Shown here one piece after another: positions 49,949 through 59,439 of a DNA stretch of 64,000 bases; the first letter of the stretch is position 1, and each line of letters begins with the position of its first letter. Origin of the DNA: Andalucia godoyi (lineage: Eukaryota; Discoba; Jakobea; Jakobida; Andaluciidae); contig VRVR01000004.1 of the NCBI GenBank assembly GCA_009859145.1, positions 62,001-126,000 on the forward strand, read 5' to 3'. The position numbers were made by a program, and so were the translations under genes. The notes under the pieces were generated by a model, which did no database searches, was not told the origin of the DNA, and was given only the letters and a program-made list of their open reading frames with translations.

Positions 49949-51346
49949 TCACGTGGTGAACGAAAGAGAGAGAGTGAGCAGCACGGGTGTCTTGAGCGGA
50001 TTTCCGACCCAAATGCGCGCCTTGGCCTGCTGCAAGTCAAAGACCACTGTGCACACTGTCGACACCGTATCGGGCGTCTTGGAAGACCGGAAGATAGGGT
50101 ACTCGGAATCCTGCGTATCCGACAAAATGTTGAGCATGTCATACTCGGTCTTCGGGGGCGAGAACTGCAAAGCCCGAGCAAGTCTGTGAATGGACGACGG
50201 GTCGTCATATTGCGCAATCTCCTTGTTGTACAAGTACATATTAAAATGGAAAACGGCGTCTCCGGTGCATTTTGTGACCGTCAGCGCATGCTCCATGGGA
50301 ATAACTTCAAGATTGATTGTCTGCAGTTGTCGGACGAAGCCAACATTGTACGCAAAGCCGAGTGCTGGCTTGATTCCGTATGCAAGACCGCTCGCCTTGT
50401 TCGACACATCTGCAAACGATTTTGAAGAGAGCAGATCGCGCTGCACCCAGTACCGCGCTGCGCCTCGTGCAAACACGGCTTTCGGAAACACTGCATCGGA
50501 TGTCATAACAAGCCCGTACCGATTGAACGCCCAAGCATTTCCTGCAACGAAGCCGGGATACACATACGCTGTAAACTCGTCCGTTTCGAGCAAGTACGCC
50601 GTCTCCATCACAACGGCACGCGTGTCTTCATTATGTCCGATAAATCCAGAAAGGAGAATGTCAGAACAGTCCTTTAGAAAATCCGGAATCGCATCATTCG
50701 TCCCGATTTTCTCATTTGCCAATTCCACATCATCATCGTCGTCGTCGACGTCATCATCGCCGCTATCACCACTATCATCCGCATCCATATCATCCACACG
50801 GGCTGAAAGAGCATCCTTCTCATCAAGCAAGTCCACACCCTCCAAAGCATGTTCGGGGGTTTCGACACGACTTAAACGAGACTGCAAAATGGCGTCTTGA
50901 GCAACTTTGAAAGCGACTTCCTGTTCACGCAACTTCATTAATTCAGACTCTGAAATATTGGCCTGCATGACCGCGTACAGTTCTTGTTGGAAAGACAGCA
51001 TCAGCAAGTCAGCAAAGGACACATTTGCGCCAGTTGCGATTCCCCGAAGTTCGTCATAGACACTCGGAAGAACACCCTGGTTTGCTTCCAACAGAAACTC
51101 AAGCGCAAGTTTCCCTGTCCCAGCGGCCGTGAACGGTCTCAGATCATTGTTCAAAAAGGCATCTGCAGCCAGAAACTCCACAATGTCAGAGCCAAACGAC
51201 TGGCCTTGCACAAATCCAAGATCATACGCAGAAATATCCCCGGCAACTCGCAATCTGCGCAGAGTCGCGTACGCATCCACGGAGGACGTGCCAAAAAGAA
51301 GCACAAGCCCCAACAAAACAAGAACCGCAAATACGCTCCTCTCCAT
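49949..51346 (-). CDS. Secreted C45/tan-like N-terminal-nucleophile hydrolase
   Basis: Peptidase family C45 includes penicillin acyltransferase and insect tan (N-beta-alanyl-dopamine hydrolase); they self-cleave to free a Cys nucleophile. The 465-residue protein has a signal peptide ([20 protein letters not shown]). Family blocks: ELRGIATGANVSFADLLMLS, the nucleophile Cys in LKDCSDILLSGFIGHNEDT (tan has C-T-T then GHTED), NAWAFNRYGLVMTSD, RYWVQRDLLSSKSFADV, and the ending SEYPIFRS then STVCTVVFDLQQAKARIWVG-NP. An acidic insert (DADDSGDSGDDDVDD and more Asp) just before the cleavage site is unusual. Start at ATG 51346. The substrate cannot be inferred. Confidence 0.85.
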   Translation of the reverse strand: MERSVFAVLVLLGLVLLFGTSSVDAYATLRRLRVAGDISAYDLGFVQGQSFGSDIVEFLAADAFLNNDLRPFTAAGTGKLALEFLLEANQGVLPSVYDELRGIATGANVSFADLLMLSFQQELYAVMQANISESELMKLREQEVAFKVAQDAILQSRLSRVETPEHALEGVDLLDEKDALSARVDDMDADDSGDSGDDDVDDDDDDVELANEKIGTNDAIPDFLKDCSDILLSGFIGHNEDTRAVVMETAYLLETDEFTAYVYPGFVAGNAWAFNRYGLVMTSDAVFPKAVFARGAARYWVQRDLLSSKSFADVSNKASGLAYGIKPALGFAYNVGFVRQLQTINLEVIPMEHALTVTKCTGDAVFHFNMYLYNKEIAQYDDPSSIHRLARALQFSPPKTEYDMLNILSDTQDSEYPIFRSSKTPDTVSTVCTVVFDLQQAKARIWVGNPLKTPVLLTLSLSFTT

Positions 51347-51627
51347 TCTCTGCGTTACACGAATGCTTGTTAGAACACAGAATATCACAAAACAAAACAA
51401 AACAACCCAAAAACAAAAAACAGAAAACAGAAAACAGAAAAATAAGAGTGAATTCGTGCGCTTTGCGGCACACTCGGTTCATTCGGCGGGCTGTAAAATG
51501 AAATATATTTAAATTTAAAAAACTACCCGCACAAGCCTTTTGTTGTTTTACGACAGGCAGTTTCATTTCTTAGGTAAGAAAGGGAAGGTCGTGCAGTTGA
51601 CGCCGAACGCAAAAAGAAAAGGGCTTA

Positions 51628-52422
51628 CTACAATAAATACAGGTTTGATCGTTCGACGACATCGAACAAAAACAGAGTTTTCAGCAGCTCCTGAGCTTGT
51701 GCAAAGACAGCAGGAGTCTTTTCATCGGTGGCTGCAGAGTGTCCGTCTCGAGTGATTCTTGCTTCCACAGGATGCATATGTTGCAGCTCGCAGATGGCCT
51801 TGATCTGGACTCCGTTTCGAAATGCAATGTCCCACAGATCATACGAGTTTGACACTTCACACTTTTCAATTTCACCGCTCGCTGCTCTTGCCTTCAACTC
51901 AAGGACTTGCTCTCGGCGGCTCACGAATGCCACGACATGTTGACTGATTCTCTGAAGCACGCTTTGCAGATCCGTCTTTGCAAACTGCGCTACAATCTGC
52001 TCCACTGGAACAAAAAACGGGAGTGAGTGCTTTGAGATTTTGAAATGCTGCGAACTTCCAGTTGCATCGTACTCGAGAAACAGAAAATATGCTTCGAAAA
52101 ACTTGTTCTTGTAAAACGTGTCGAACTGGACCGCAATCGTATCCTGGTCAATTGCAAAAAACGTGATTCCTGACATTCGATACGCAGCAAAGGACTCCGA
52201 GAGTACGCGCTTCGAAACACGGTCTGGAAAATTCGCAATAATGGCAGCCTTCATTTCCTCTGAAGCGGCCGGAACTGTGCTGACGCTGGCCGAAGATCCG
52301 GAAACGGGCTGCGTGCCTTGGCGCGACTGAGAGAAGAACGTCGCGAATGGAACCGATGCGTGCACAAGCGCATTGAAATGGGCTGTATTTCTCTGAGAAA
52401 CCAGCGCTTCGCCTATTTTCCG

Positions 52423-52458
<36 letters not shown>

Positions 52459-52744
52459 GGAACACACGCGCACGGTGCAATTATTAATACGAATGATTCT
52501 TCGGTCGTTCAATGAAAATGGAAGAAAATCCAAGGGGGAAAAAAAAGATGGAGACGGAGAAAGAAGCATGGAAAAATTCTCACATACATTGCTGTTGAAG
52601 AAAAGAAAGCTGTTCGAGATTTCGCTCGTTTGTGTGTTGGACAGAAGAAAGTATTCGAGACTGCTCGATTAGATCGTCCAGCTGGACGAGAATGCGCGAT
52701 TGCAGTCTTGCCGAAGCTTGCTGAACCGCAAACGAACTACTCAT
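51628..52744 (-). CDS. CENPO: CENP-O/Mcm21-like inner kinetochore protein
   Basis: Exon 1 is 52744-52588 and exon 2 is 52412-51628; the 175-nt intron (phase 1, GTATGT to AAATAG) contains a CA repeat. The 313-residue protein begins with a coiled coil (ARLQSRILVQLDDLIEQSRI). It then has the RWD-type core: IAVQFDTFYKNKFFEAYFLF-LEY, KISKHSLPFFVPVEQIVAQF, LQSVLQRISQHVVAFVSRRE-QVLELK. Human and plant CENP-O share the G-x-R-x-ET-Y, H-x-x-P-x-F-I-P-L-E and FL-x-x-L-x-AYV-x-R-x-Q pattern. CENP-O pairs with CENP-P in the CCAN. The assignment is by pattern and could be a related RWD protein. Confidence 0.7.
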
Positions 52745-53135
52745 TCCTCTGTCTCTCTATCTCTGTGTGTATGCAACCTGTGTGTTCTTGGTTTAATCTC
52801 AAAAGACAGCCAAAACAAGAGTTACAGAAAATAATAAAATAATAAAATAATAAATAAATAAATAAATACGAGTTGAGAGTCAGCTGCTCTTCATCGTATC
52901 AACGACGTCATTAAGCACAAACAGGATCAAGGTGCACGCGGGAAAAAGCACCCTCTCAAGGTCATGTATCACTTGATTCTACATCGAGGAAGAAAGGTTC
53001 GCTGCGCTGATTTCTGCTGCTCTGCTGCTCTGCTGCTTTTCTGGACTTTTTTTGTGAACCCAAGAGCAGCGAGAAAGGCAATCATTGGATCTGGGTTCCG
53101 AAGAGAGAGGAGGCGGGGGAAAAAATAATAAGAAT
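52745..53135. promoter_or_regulatory. Divergent promoter region (CENP-O / SAE1)
   Basis: A 391-nt spacer with an AATAA run (52830-52868) and a CTGCTGCTCTGCTG patch near 53015. No gene is seen. Confidence 0.4.
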
Positions 53136-54364
53136 ATGGAGGGTCTTTCTGCGGAAGAGTCTGCGATTTATGATCGGCAAATTAGATTATGGGGACTAGA
53201 ATCACAGAAGCGGTATGGTTTTTGAGCTGCAAAAAAAAAAAGAAAAAAAGAAGAAGAAGAGAAGAAGAAGAAGAAAAACACCAGCAGTGATTGACATTTT
53301 CATTATCAGTTTACTGATGTCTGAGAAGTGTTTGTTATTCATGTTGTTTTTGGTGATGTTCCGAATGCAGAATGATGTCGTCCAAGGTGCTCTTGGTTGG
53401 ATTGACTGGACTTGGTGTGGAGATTGCAAAGAATATCATTCTCGCGGGGATTGGATCTCTCGATGTTATGGATGACGTGGTGGTCAGTGACAAGGACTTG
53501 GAAGCACAGTTTTGTCTCAATCGAGAAAATGTTGCCAGGAAGCAGACTAGAGCATCCGCATCTTCACCAATGTTGCAGGAATTGAACACACTCATGAGAG
53601 TCCAAACGGTATCCTATTCTACACATGCAGAGTGGACTGCGGCGTGTGCATCGTACAATCTGGTATGCCTTGTGGATGTTCCCACTGCGCTACAACGCAG
53701 CGTTGCAGAGTCGTGCAGGCTGACTGGATGTCATTTTGTTGCTGCGTCTTCGTTTGGACTCGTGGGATACTTTGTTCTTGATTTTGGAAGCAATTTCGAG
53801 TTTGCAGCGTATGTTTTTCCCCTGTGTATTGTTGTTGTTGTTGTTGAGGTTTAGTGAACCTGCAGTTTTTTGTTTTCTTCCTCTTCCGTCTTTTTTTGGT
53901 GGTACTTGTTCACGAACAAGAATGAACGAACTGTCTAACTATGCGAGGGAGAGATGAACGCATACAGCGAAACGAAGAGTCACGACGGAGATGCCCAGCT
54001 TGGCGTGAAGCGGATATCTGCCCCTTCGTTCCAGCAGTTCTGTGATACTGATGTCGGTTCCTTGGTCCGGGCCGTGCCGATGACTATATTTATCAAAGGC
54101 CTGTACACTAGCGACGAAAACACAGCGGCTGCCGCTGCTCTCGCATCGCAGCACGGTGTTGATGCTGCAAAGGCGACACAGCTTGCGCAATGGTACGATG
54201 CGAAATGTCAACTGACTCCTGTCTGCGCAATCGTTGGCGGATTCTGTTCACAAGAAATCGTGAAACTCATTAGCAAACGCGATGAACCCGTGAATAACGT
54301 GTTTGTGTATGACGGGCTCGATTCGTATGCAGCCACTTGCGACACGATTCCAGCTTCCTTGTAA
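53136..54364 (+). CDS. SAE1: SUMO-activating enzyme subunit 1 (AOS1/SAE1)
   Basis: SAE1 forms the heterodimeric SUMO E1 with UBA2. Exons: 53136-53212, 53371-53808, 53968-54364. The introns (158 and 159 nt) have GTATG donors, and the third exon start at 53968 is chosen because it alone keeps phase 2. The 303-residue protein opens MEGLSAEESAIYDRQIRLWG-LESQKR, the E1 signature (YDRQIRLWG), then SSKVLLVGLTGLGVEIAKNI-ILAG for the adenylation fold, SDKDLEAQFCLN, and the C-terminal TPVCAIVGGFCSQEIVKLIS and NNVFVYDGL. Like other SAE1 proteins it has no catalytic Cys domain. It is shorter than the roughly 340-residue animal form. Confidence 0.94.
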
Positions 54365-54513
54365 AGTTCATCGCACCATTGTCGCGCACTATCCTTTTTT
54401 TTCTTTCCTGCGCCATCCACATCGAGAGCTGGACACATATGCGTCTTTGCTGTCGCCATCCAATGCACTACATGCTCTTCCGCCCCGCCATGGTTTTTTT
54501 AATTTATTTATTA

Positions 54514-55849
54514 TTACACATACTTTGCAGGCTGGCCAGCTCCACTATTTGCCGATCCCTGACCTCCATATGCCGGCTGGTACGTGCCTTGTGGTTGTGC
54601 ACCATAGGGCTGCGCGCTGTACGGCTGAGCAGAGTAGTATGCAGCGGGCTGCTGATCCGGCGCAGCCTGATACCCAGACTGCTGCGGTTGCTGCTGTTGC
54701 TGCGGCTGCTGTGGCTGACCATAACCATATGGCTGCTGCGGCTGCTGCTGCTGACCATAACCATATGGCTGCTGCGGCTGCTGCTGTCCATAACCATACG
54801 CAGCACCCTGCGCAGGTCCCGGATACGGTGCGTACGCCACGCCTCCGTTGTTCACCCCATCCATTCCGGATCCCGGTGGGCCATATGCGCCGCCTGCGAC
54901 CATTGTTCCGGGGGGATACGGGCCGCTTGTGATGATGACCTGGGCAGTCTGGACGACAACGGGCTGTGCAGGTCCGTATTCTGACCGTCTGGCTTGAATG
55001 AACGCCGCTGACGCAAACGCCATGCACAAAATCGAAAGCGTAAAGCCGATGTAAGACCACGAATACGACGCATCGCTCCATGGCTTACTGTCGGACGGTG
55101 TGAACAGAACATAGACTGCCGCCGCAATCACCAGGATAATTCCTGAAACGAGTGACACTCCATACGCATGCACAAAATCCTTCTCCTCCGCCTTGTCCTT
55201 GTGGATTTTGTGTGCATAGAACAACGATGGAAGCGTCAATATGATGCCAATGATTCCGATCGCAAGAGTCGCATTTGACACGCGAACAATCTTATCCACG
55301 CTAGACGAGCTCAGCGGGTTCTTGAAATCCGCAAGCGAAGCCCCAGTCTTGTCAAAACAGCCCTTAGAAATGACAGCCGAGTACGTCCGAAGACCAAACC
55401 ACATGACCACATCTGCAGCTGTGTTCGGCGCGCACGACAGATTCGACGCACGAACAGTTTGATTCGAGCCGGAGTAATACTAGTGGAGTAACATATTAAT
55501 ACTATTCATGCACACAACCATCTCAGCAATGAAGCAGAACATTGCCCTAATAATATCATAAAGAGATGTAGAAGAGAGTACGTACGAGCCATCCACGAGT
55601 TCCCAGAGATACAGACGCGAGCTACAGCCATTTTTGAAGAACAGAGGGAACAGAAACGAGGAAAATCAGTATCAGGACCACATGTTTCGAGAACACAGAA
55701 AGCGAACGTCCAGTCCATGATCAACCAAACCAAACCAAGGTTTAATTTCATTAATGTAAAATTTAAATTTAAAAAACACATACGATAATTGCAGCAAATG
55801 TAAAAAGAACTGCAGACACTGCGTAATGTTTCGTCTTTTCCAGAACCAT
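54514..55849 (-). CDS. Four-TM membrane protein with Q/G/Y-rich tail (two introns, 36-nt microexon)
   Basis: Exons: 55849-55784, 55621-55586 (36 nt) and 55479-54514, all phase 0; donors GTATGT and GTACGT. The joined 355-residue protein has TM1 (HYAVSAVLFTFAAIILASVS), an extracellular loop with NQT and two Cys, then TM2-TM4 (TLAIGIIGIILTLPSLFYAH, SLVSGIILVIAAAVYVLFTP, YIGFTLSILCMAFASAAFIQ). The layout is claudin/MARVEL-like, but no family is certain. The 175-residue cytosolic tail is made of GYGQQQ, PYGYG and YSAQPY repeats and is prion-like. The gene converges with SAE1, 149 nt apart. Confidence 0.78.
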
Positions 55850-56463
55850 ACTCTCAATGTTTTGTTTTTTCCCTCTCTCCTTTTTCTTTTTCTTTTTCTT
55901 TTTCTTTTTGTTTTTGTTGTTGTCTTTCGTTTTTAATTCTTCTTTCCAGTCTTCCGCCTTGAAATACACGAAATGCAGATACCAAATGGAAAATGAAAAA
56001 TGAAGAGCAAAAGGAGGCAAAATTCAAAGGAGGAAAATCTCGATTACCGAAAGGAAGCAGCGTCAGAGTGCTGCCCGTTCTTGGCCAGTTTTGCCGCAAG
56101 AGAAGCACGAATCGTTTATTCCATTGGGGGGAAAAAACTGCCACCATCAAGCATCAATTGATATAACAAAAAACTCAACCAAGTCGTGCAATGAGCAAAA
56201 CGATCTCAACCCTGAGGTTCAAGATTGTTGTAGTTTCGTTGTTGGCGGTCGTTGGTCAAAGATTCAAGAAACAAAAGGAATTTCGAGTTGCACGAAACGA
56301 GCCTCCACGATTTTTTATTTTTATTTGGTTTTATTTTTTTCTGCTGTGAAGCTATTAAACAGGAGGGGGGCAGTTTGATCTCATTTGAGAGAAAAGTGAA
56401 CGAAAAAGAAGAAGAAGAAGAAGAAGAAGAAGAAGAAGAAGAAGAAGGAAAAGGGAAAGAAAT
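55850..56463. promoter_or_regulatory. Divergent promoter region (4-TM protein / TEX264-like)
   Basis: A 614-nt spacer that contains TTTTTC repeats at 55880-55910 and an AAG repeat at 56406-56447 just before the TEX264-like ATG. No gene is seen. Confidence 0.4.
56406..56447. repeat. (AAG)n microsatellite in the TEX264-like leader
   Basis: About 14 units of AAG end 16 nt before the ATG at 56464. Confidence 0.95.
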
Positions 56464-57138
56464 ATGAGATTCTGGACTTCCGTATTGGTTGCGGCGTTGG
56501 CTGTGACTGCGTATGTTGTGGTTGATCATGGAGTATTTCAGCATGTCCATGTGTGGGAAGCACCGTTTGATTCTTTTGAGATGATTCTTGCCAAGCATCG
56601 AGGACCTTACCATCACATTGGACCTGTGATTGAGTCTGTTTTTAGCATTGTGGCGAATGCAACTCACATTCCGAAAGACACGTTGGCGCGCGATGCGGAT
56701 GGTGCTGGCGTGTTTTTGGACGATCCAATGGCGGTTGCAGACAGCTCGCTGCTGCGATCCCTGGGAGGCCTTGTGTTGCCGAAAAATGGAGCTAAGATCT
56801 CAGAGGAACAGTGGGTTGCCATGCAAAAGCTGGCTCAGGATCAAGGTGGACGTACCTTGGAACGCATATCGGTACGTAAGCAGCAGTACGTACAGTCCTA
56901 CTTCCCGCTTCGCTCGCGCATTCTCTCGTTTATGATTGCACCATTCAAGGTTTATCCAGCAATCGAAGCCTTCATCTTTGGGAAGAACGCAGACAAGCCA
57001 GGACACTTTGCATTGTCCATCGAGATCTACAAGCCCAACTCGATCCTTTATCTCATTCCAACTTCAGAACAAGATGATGATGCGGTGTACAAACGTTCCG
57101 AGTTTCCGTCTGCCGCGCCAGCTCAGAATGCAAAGTGA
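56464..57138 (+). CDS. TEX264-like ER membrane protein (GyrI-like domain)
   Basis: TEX264 is an ER-phagy receptor of animals with an N-terminal membrane anchor and a GyrI-like fold. This 224-residue protein has the anchor (MRFWTSVLVAALAVTAYVVV). The domain follows: ILAKHRGPYHHIGPVIESVF (human KFHMGLYGETGRLFTE), a VFLDDP turn (human VYYDNP), LRSLGGLVL, a FPLRSRILSFMIAPFKVYPA block and the end ALSIEIY-KPNS-LYLIPT (human RLEIYQEDQIHFMCPL). I see no clear LIR motif, so autophagy function is uncertain. ATG at 56464, single exon. Confidence 0.78.
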   Translation: MRFWTSVLVAALAVTAYVVVDHGVFQHVHVWEAPFDSFEMILAKHRGPYHHIGPVIESVFSIVANATHIPKDTLARDADGAGVFLDDPMAVADSSLLRSLGGLVLPKNGAKISEEQWVAMQKLAQDQGGRTLERISVRKQQYVQSYFPLRSRILSFMIAPFKVYPAIEAFIFGKNADKPGHFALSIEIYKPNSILYLIPTSEQDDDAVYKRSEFPSAAPAQNAK

Positions 57139-57478
57139 TTTTCGCGATGTTCAGAGTGGACGAAACGGCTCGCTTGGCACCCGTTTTTTTGCATCCAAGA
57201 CCAATTGTTTTAAGGTGATTTTGCACTTTTTATTTATTTATTTCTGTGGGAAACCATAAACACGAAAATTGAAAATGAACCGCTCTGGAGATGGCTGGGC
57301 TGTTTGCTTCCGAGATGATGAAGAATTTGAGGCTGAGGAGCACACACAAAAACGCACAGCGTCAGCAACAGTCGGACTTCGAGATGAGTTTCTGACTTCT
57401 GAAATCCTGTTTCACTCTGGTTCTGCTATCATATTGTTTTTCATTTATTATTATTTTTTTGTGGTAGAAATTCCTTCT

Positions 57479-57543
<65 letters not shown>
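57139..57543. other. Intergenic region with a possible upstream frame
   Basis: A 405-nt spacer. An ATG at 57275 opens about 70 sensible codons (MNRSGDGWAVCFRDDEEFEA and on, then a hydrophobic run) that lead into the AG repeat. It could be an unspliced first exon, a uORF or a chance frame; it is not in frame with the DUF218 gene. Confidence 0.35.
57483..57542. repeat. (AG)n microsatellite abutting the DUF218 start codon
   Basis: About 60 nt of AG run up to the ATG at 57544. Confidence 0.95.
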
Positions 57544-57545
<2 letters not shown>

Positions 57546-58230
57546 GTGGGACGCGGTGCTCGTGCTGGGCGGGGGTCTGCTGGATGATGGGAATGTTCCA
57601 CCGTGGGTTGCAAACAGGCTCGACTATGCTGCGGCGTTGTTTCAAGCCGGTCGAACAAGTCGACTGATTGTGCTGAGTGCTGGAACGACGCACAAGGCAC
57701 CCATTCTGGATGCATCCCAGCGGCCGATCCTCGAGAGTATCGCCGAAGCAAAGTATCTTGTGGACAAACACCATGTGAATCCGCGGATCATCTTTTGCGA
57801 AAAGAACTCATACGACACGATTGGTAATGCATACTATTGCCGAATGCTGTTCACAGACCCCTTTCAGTGGCGAAAGCTGCACATTGTTACGTCCGCGTTC
57901 CACATGGCGCGCTCAAAGGCGATCTTCGACTGGATCTTTTCGTTAACGGACAGTGCAGGGAATAGTCGCTCCGGAGGGATGTACGAAGTTACGTATCAGC
58001 AAGTTCCAGATGTCGGCCTTCCGCAAGATACTCTAGAGAGCAGGAAGGAGCGCGAGGCAAGATCTGCAGAGAATGTGCTGATGAACCTGTCGAAATCTAT
58101 TACAAACTTGCAGCTTTTGCACACTTGGATCAATCTTGATCACGCTGCATACTCAACGGAAAAGCTTGTCGAGAGCCTTGCGTCTGCTGCAGAGGTCAAG
58201 GTCACCGATCCAGCACTCCGGTCATACTAA
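57544..58230 (+). CDS. DUF218 (YdcF/SanA-like) domain protein
   Basis: DUF218 proteins have a Rossmann-like fold; bacterial YdcF binds S-adenosylmethionine and SanA affects envelope integrity. The 228-residue protein opens MWDAVLVLGGGLLDDGNVPP and shows the family blocks NRLDYAAALFQAGRTSRLIV-LSAGTT, ESIAEAKYLVDKHHVNPRII, EKNSYDTIGNAYYCRMLF, and HIVTSAFHMARSKAIFDWIF. The acidic Glu/Asp positions and the final SAFH-x-x-R are preserved. No signal peptide or membrane segment is seen from this start. The biochemical role is unknown in eukaryotes. Confidence 0.88.
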
Positions 58231-58375
58231 TGAAGCACCACAGCAGAGAATCGTGTTTCTGTTTTGCATGATACGTCCATCTCTTCTCTTTTTCCTTTCT
58301 TCTTTTTATTATTATTATTTGTATAATTAATTTTTTAATTTAAAATTAAAATACAACCACACATTTGCCTTGTCT

Positions 58376-59089
58376 TCAGACAGATTCGGGATCCTTATCA
58401 AACACTGCAGCATTCTGGACTTGCGCAGCGTTCGCAGATGCCGATCCTAGGTCAGACTTCACCTTATCGGTGATCTTGGAGTCGACTACGTTGTGGAAGA
58501 ACGCATCGAAGCGCATTGCAGAGCATGTTTGCATATCATTGTTGCTGACAACCTTGTATGAGCTCCAGACCAATTCGATGATCAGCACTCCGTACATGAC
58601 GAACACAGTTCCCGTGCGATACGAGTCCCAGTAGATGATGACCAGCGCAAGGGAGAAGACGATGTTCAAAGCCACAAAAACGAGCGAGATCAGATTGAGA
58701 ATAAAACATCGTTTGTTCTGCTCCTGAAGACCCATTTTAATGCTTGGAAAACTTTCGAGGACCTCTTTCCAAGCAGTATCAGGCTTCGTTCGATCTTCGT
58801 CAAAGTGCGAAATCAAGAAGCGCTCACGTAACAGCAGGGCAAACCGAGTCACGACAACCATTACAAGCGTCAGAAAGTTCCACACAAGTACAAATACGTT
58901 GAACTGCGTCAGGTCCGTGAACTGCTGGTTGATGCTGCATGTTTCGCCATTATTTTCAGGACATGATTGCGGAACCCAAACAGCCAGCAACGTACCCATC
59001 AGGATCTTGTACAGAGAAATTGACGACGCAAAGATCGACTCTGCCGACTCTATTGCGTCATTTGAAATGTCAATTCCTAGCACCTTCAT
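58376..59089 (-). CDS. Multi-pass membrane protein of unknown function
   Basis: The 237-residue protein starts at ATG 59089. Four membrane segments are visible: about residues 23-45 (ISLYKILMGTLLAVWVPQ), 64-88 (FNVFVLVWNFLTLVMVVVTR), 130-153 (CFILNLISLVFVALNIVFSL) and 160-180 (GTVFVMYGVLIIELVWSSYK). The loop between TM1 and TM2 has two Cys (CPENNGETC), likely luminal. The cytosolic loop contains DEDRTKPDTAWKEVL. The tail is polar. I do not recognise the family. On the coding strand the upstream region has AGAC and GA repeats. Confidence 0.75.
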   Translation of the reverse strand: MKVLGIDISNDAIESAESIFASSISLYKILMGTLLAVWVPQSCPENNGETCSINQQFTDLTQFNVFVLVWNFLTLVMVVVTRFALLLRERFLISHFDEDRTKPDTAWKEVLESFPSIKMGLQEQNKRCFILNLISLVFVALNIVFSLALVIIYWDSYRTGTVFVMYGVLIIELVWSSYKVVSNNDMQTCSAMRFDAFFHNVVDSKITDKVKSDLGSASANAAQVQNAAVFDKDPESV

Positions 59090-59162
59090 ACTGCGAATTC
59101 CTGCACTTGCACAGCTTGAGAAAGACGATCAACAGTGGCTTGCCTCTCTCTCTCTCTCTCTC

Positions 59163-59195
<33 letters not shown>

Positions 59196-59439
59196 GCAAA
59201 AAGAAGATTCAAACGGCCGCAACGCACGAAATACCAGAACAGTCGGGGATCGGGGGAAATTTCAGGGCATCAACTCCAAGGCTCAATCGGGAACAAATAG
59301 CCGCTTTTGTTTGTTTGTCAGTCTGCTTGGTATTTTTTACGTACAGTAAGCTTCCCTCGATGATTGAGAAGATCTATCGCTCTCAGCAGCGCCTAACATC
59401 TACACGTACTCGATGAAACATCGGAGAATGTCTTTCCGG
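59090..59439. other. Spacer with CT/GTCT repeat
   Basis: A 350-nt spacer between two minus-strand genes. The simple repeat is at 59143-59195. Nothing else is seen. Confidence 0.5.
59143..59195. repeat. (CT)n/(GTCT)n microsatellite
   Basis: CT units pass into GTCT units, 53 nt upstream of the membrane-protein ATG, the same composition and order as in the SYF2 leader. Confidence 0.95.

Noticed and set aside
57275-57543. Exon 1 of the DUF218 gene
   Set aside because: There is no good donor, the AG repeat gives no pyrimidine tract for an acceptor, and the frames do not match; DUF218 already begins with its first strand at 57544.
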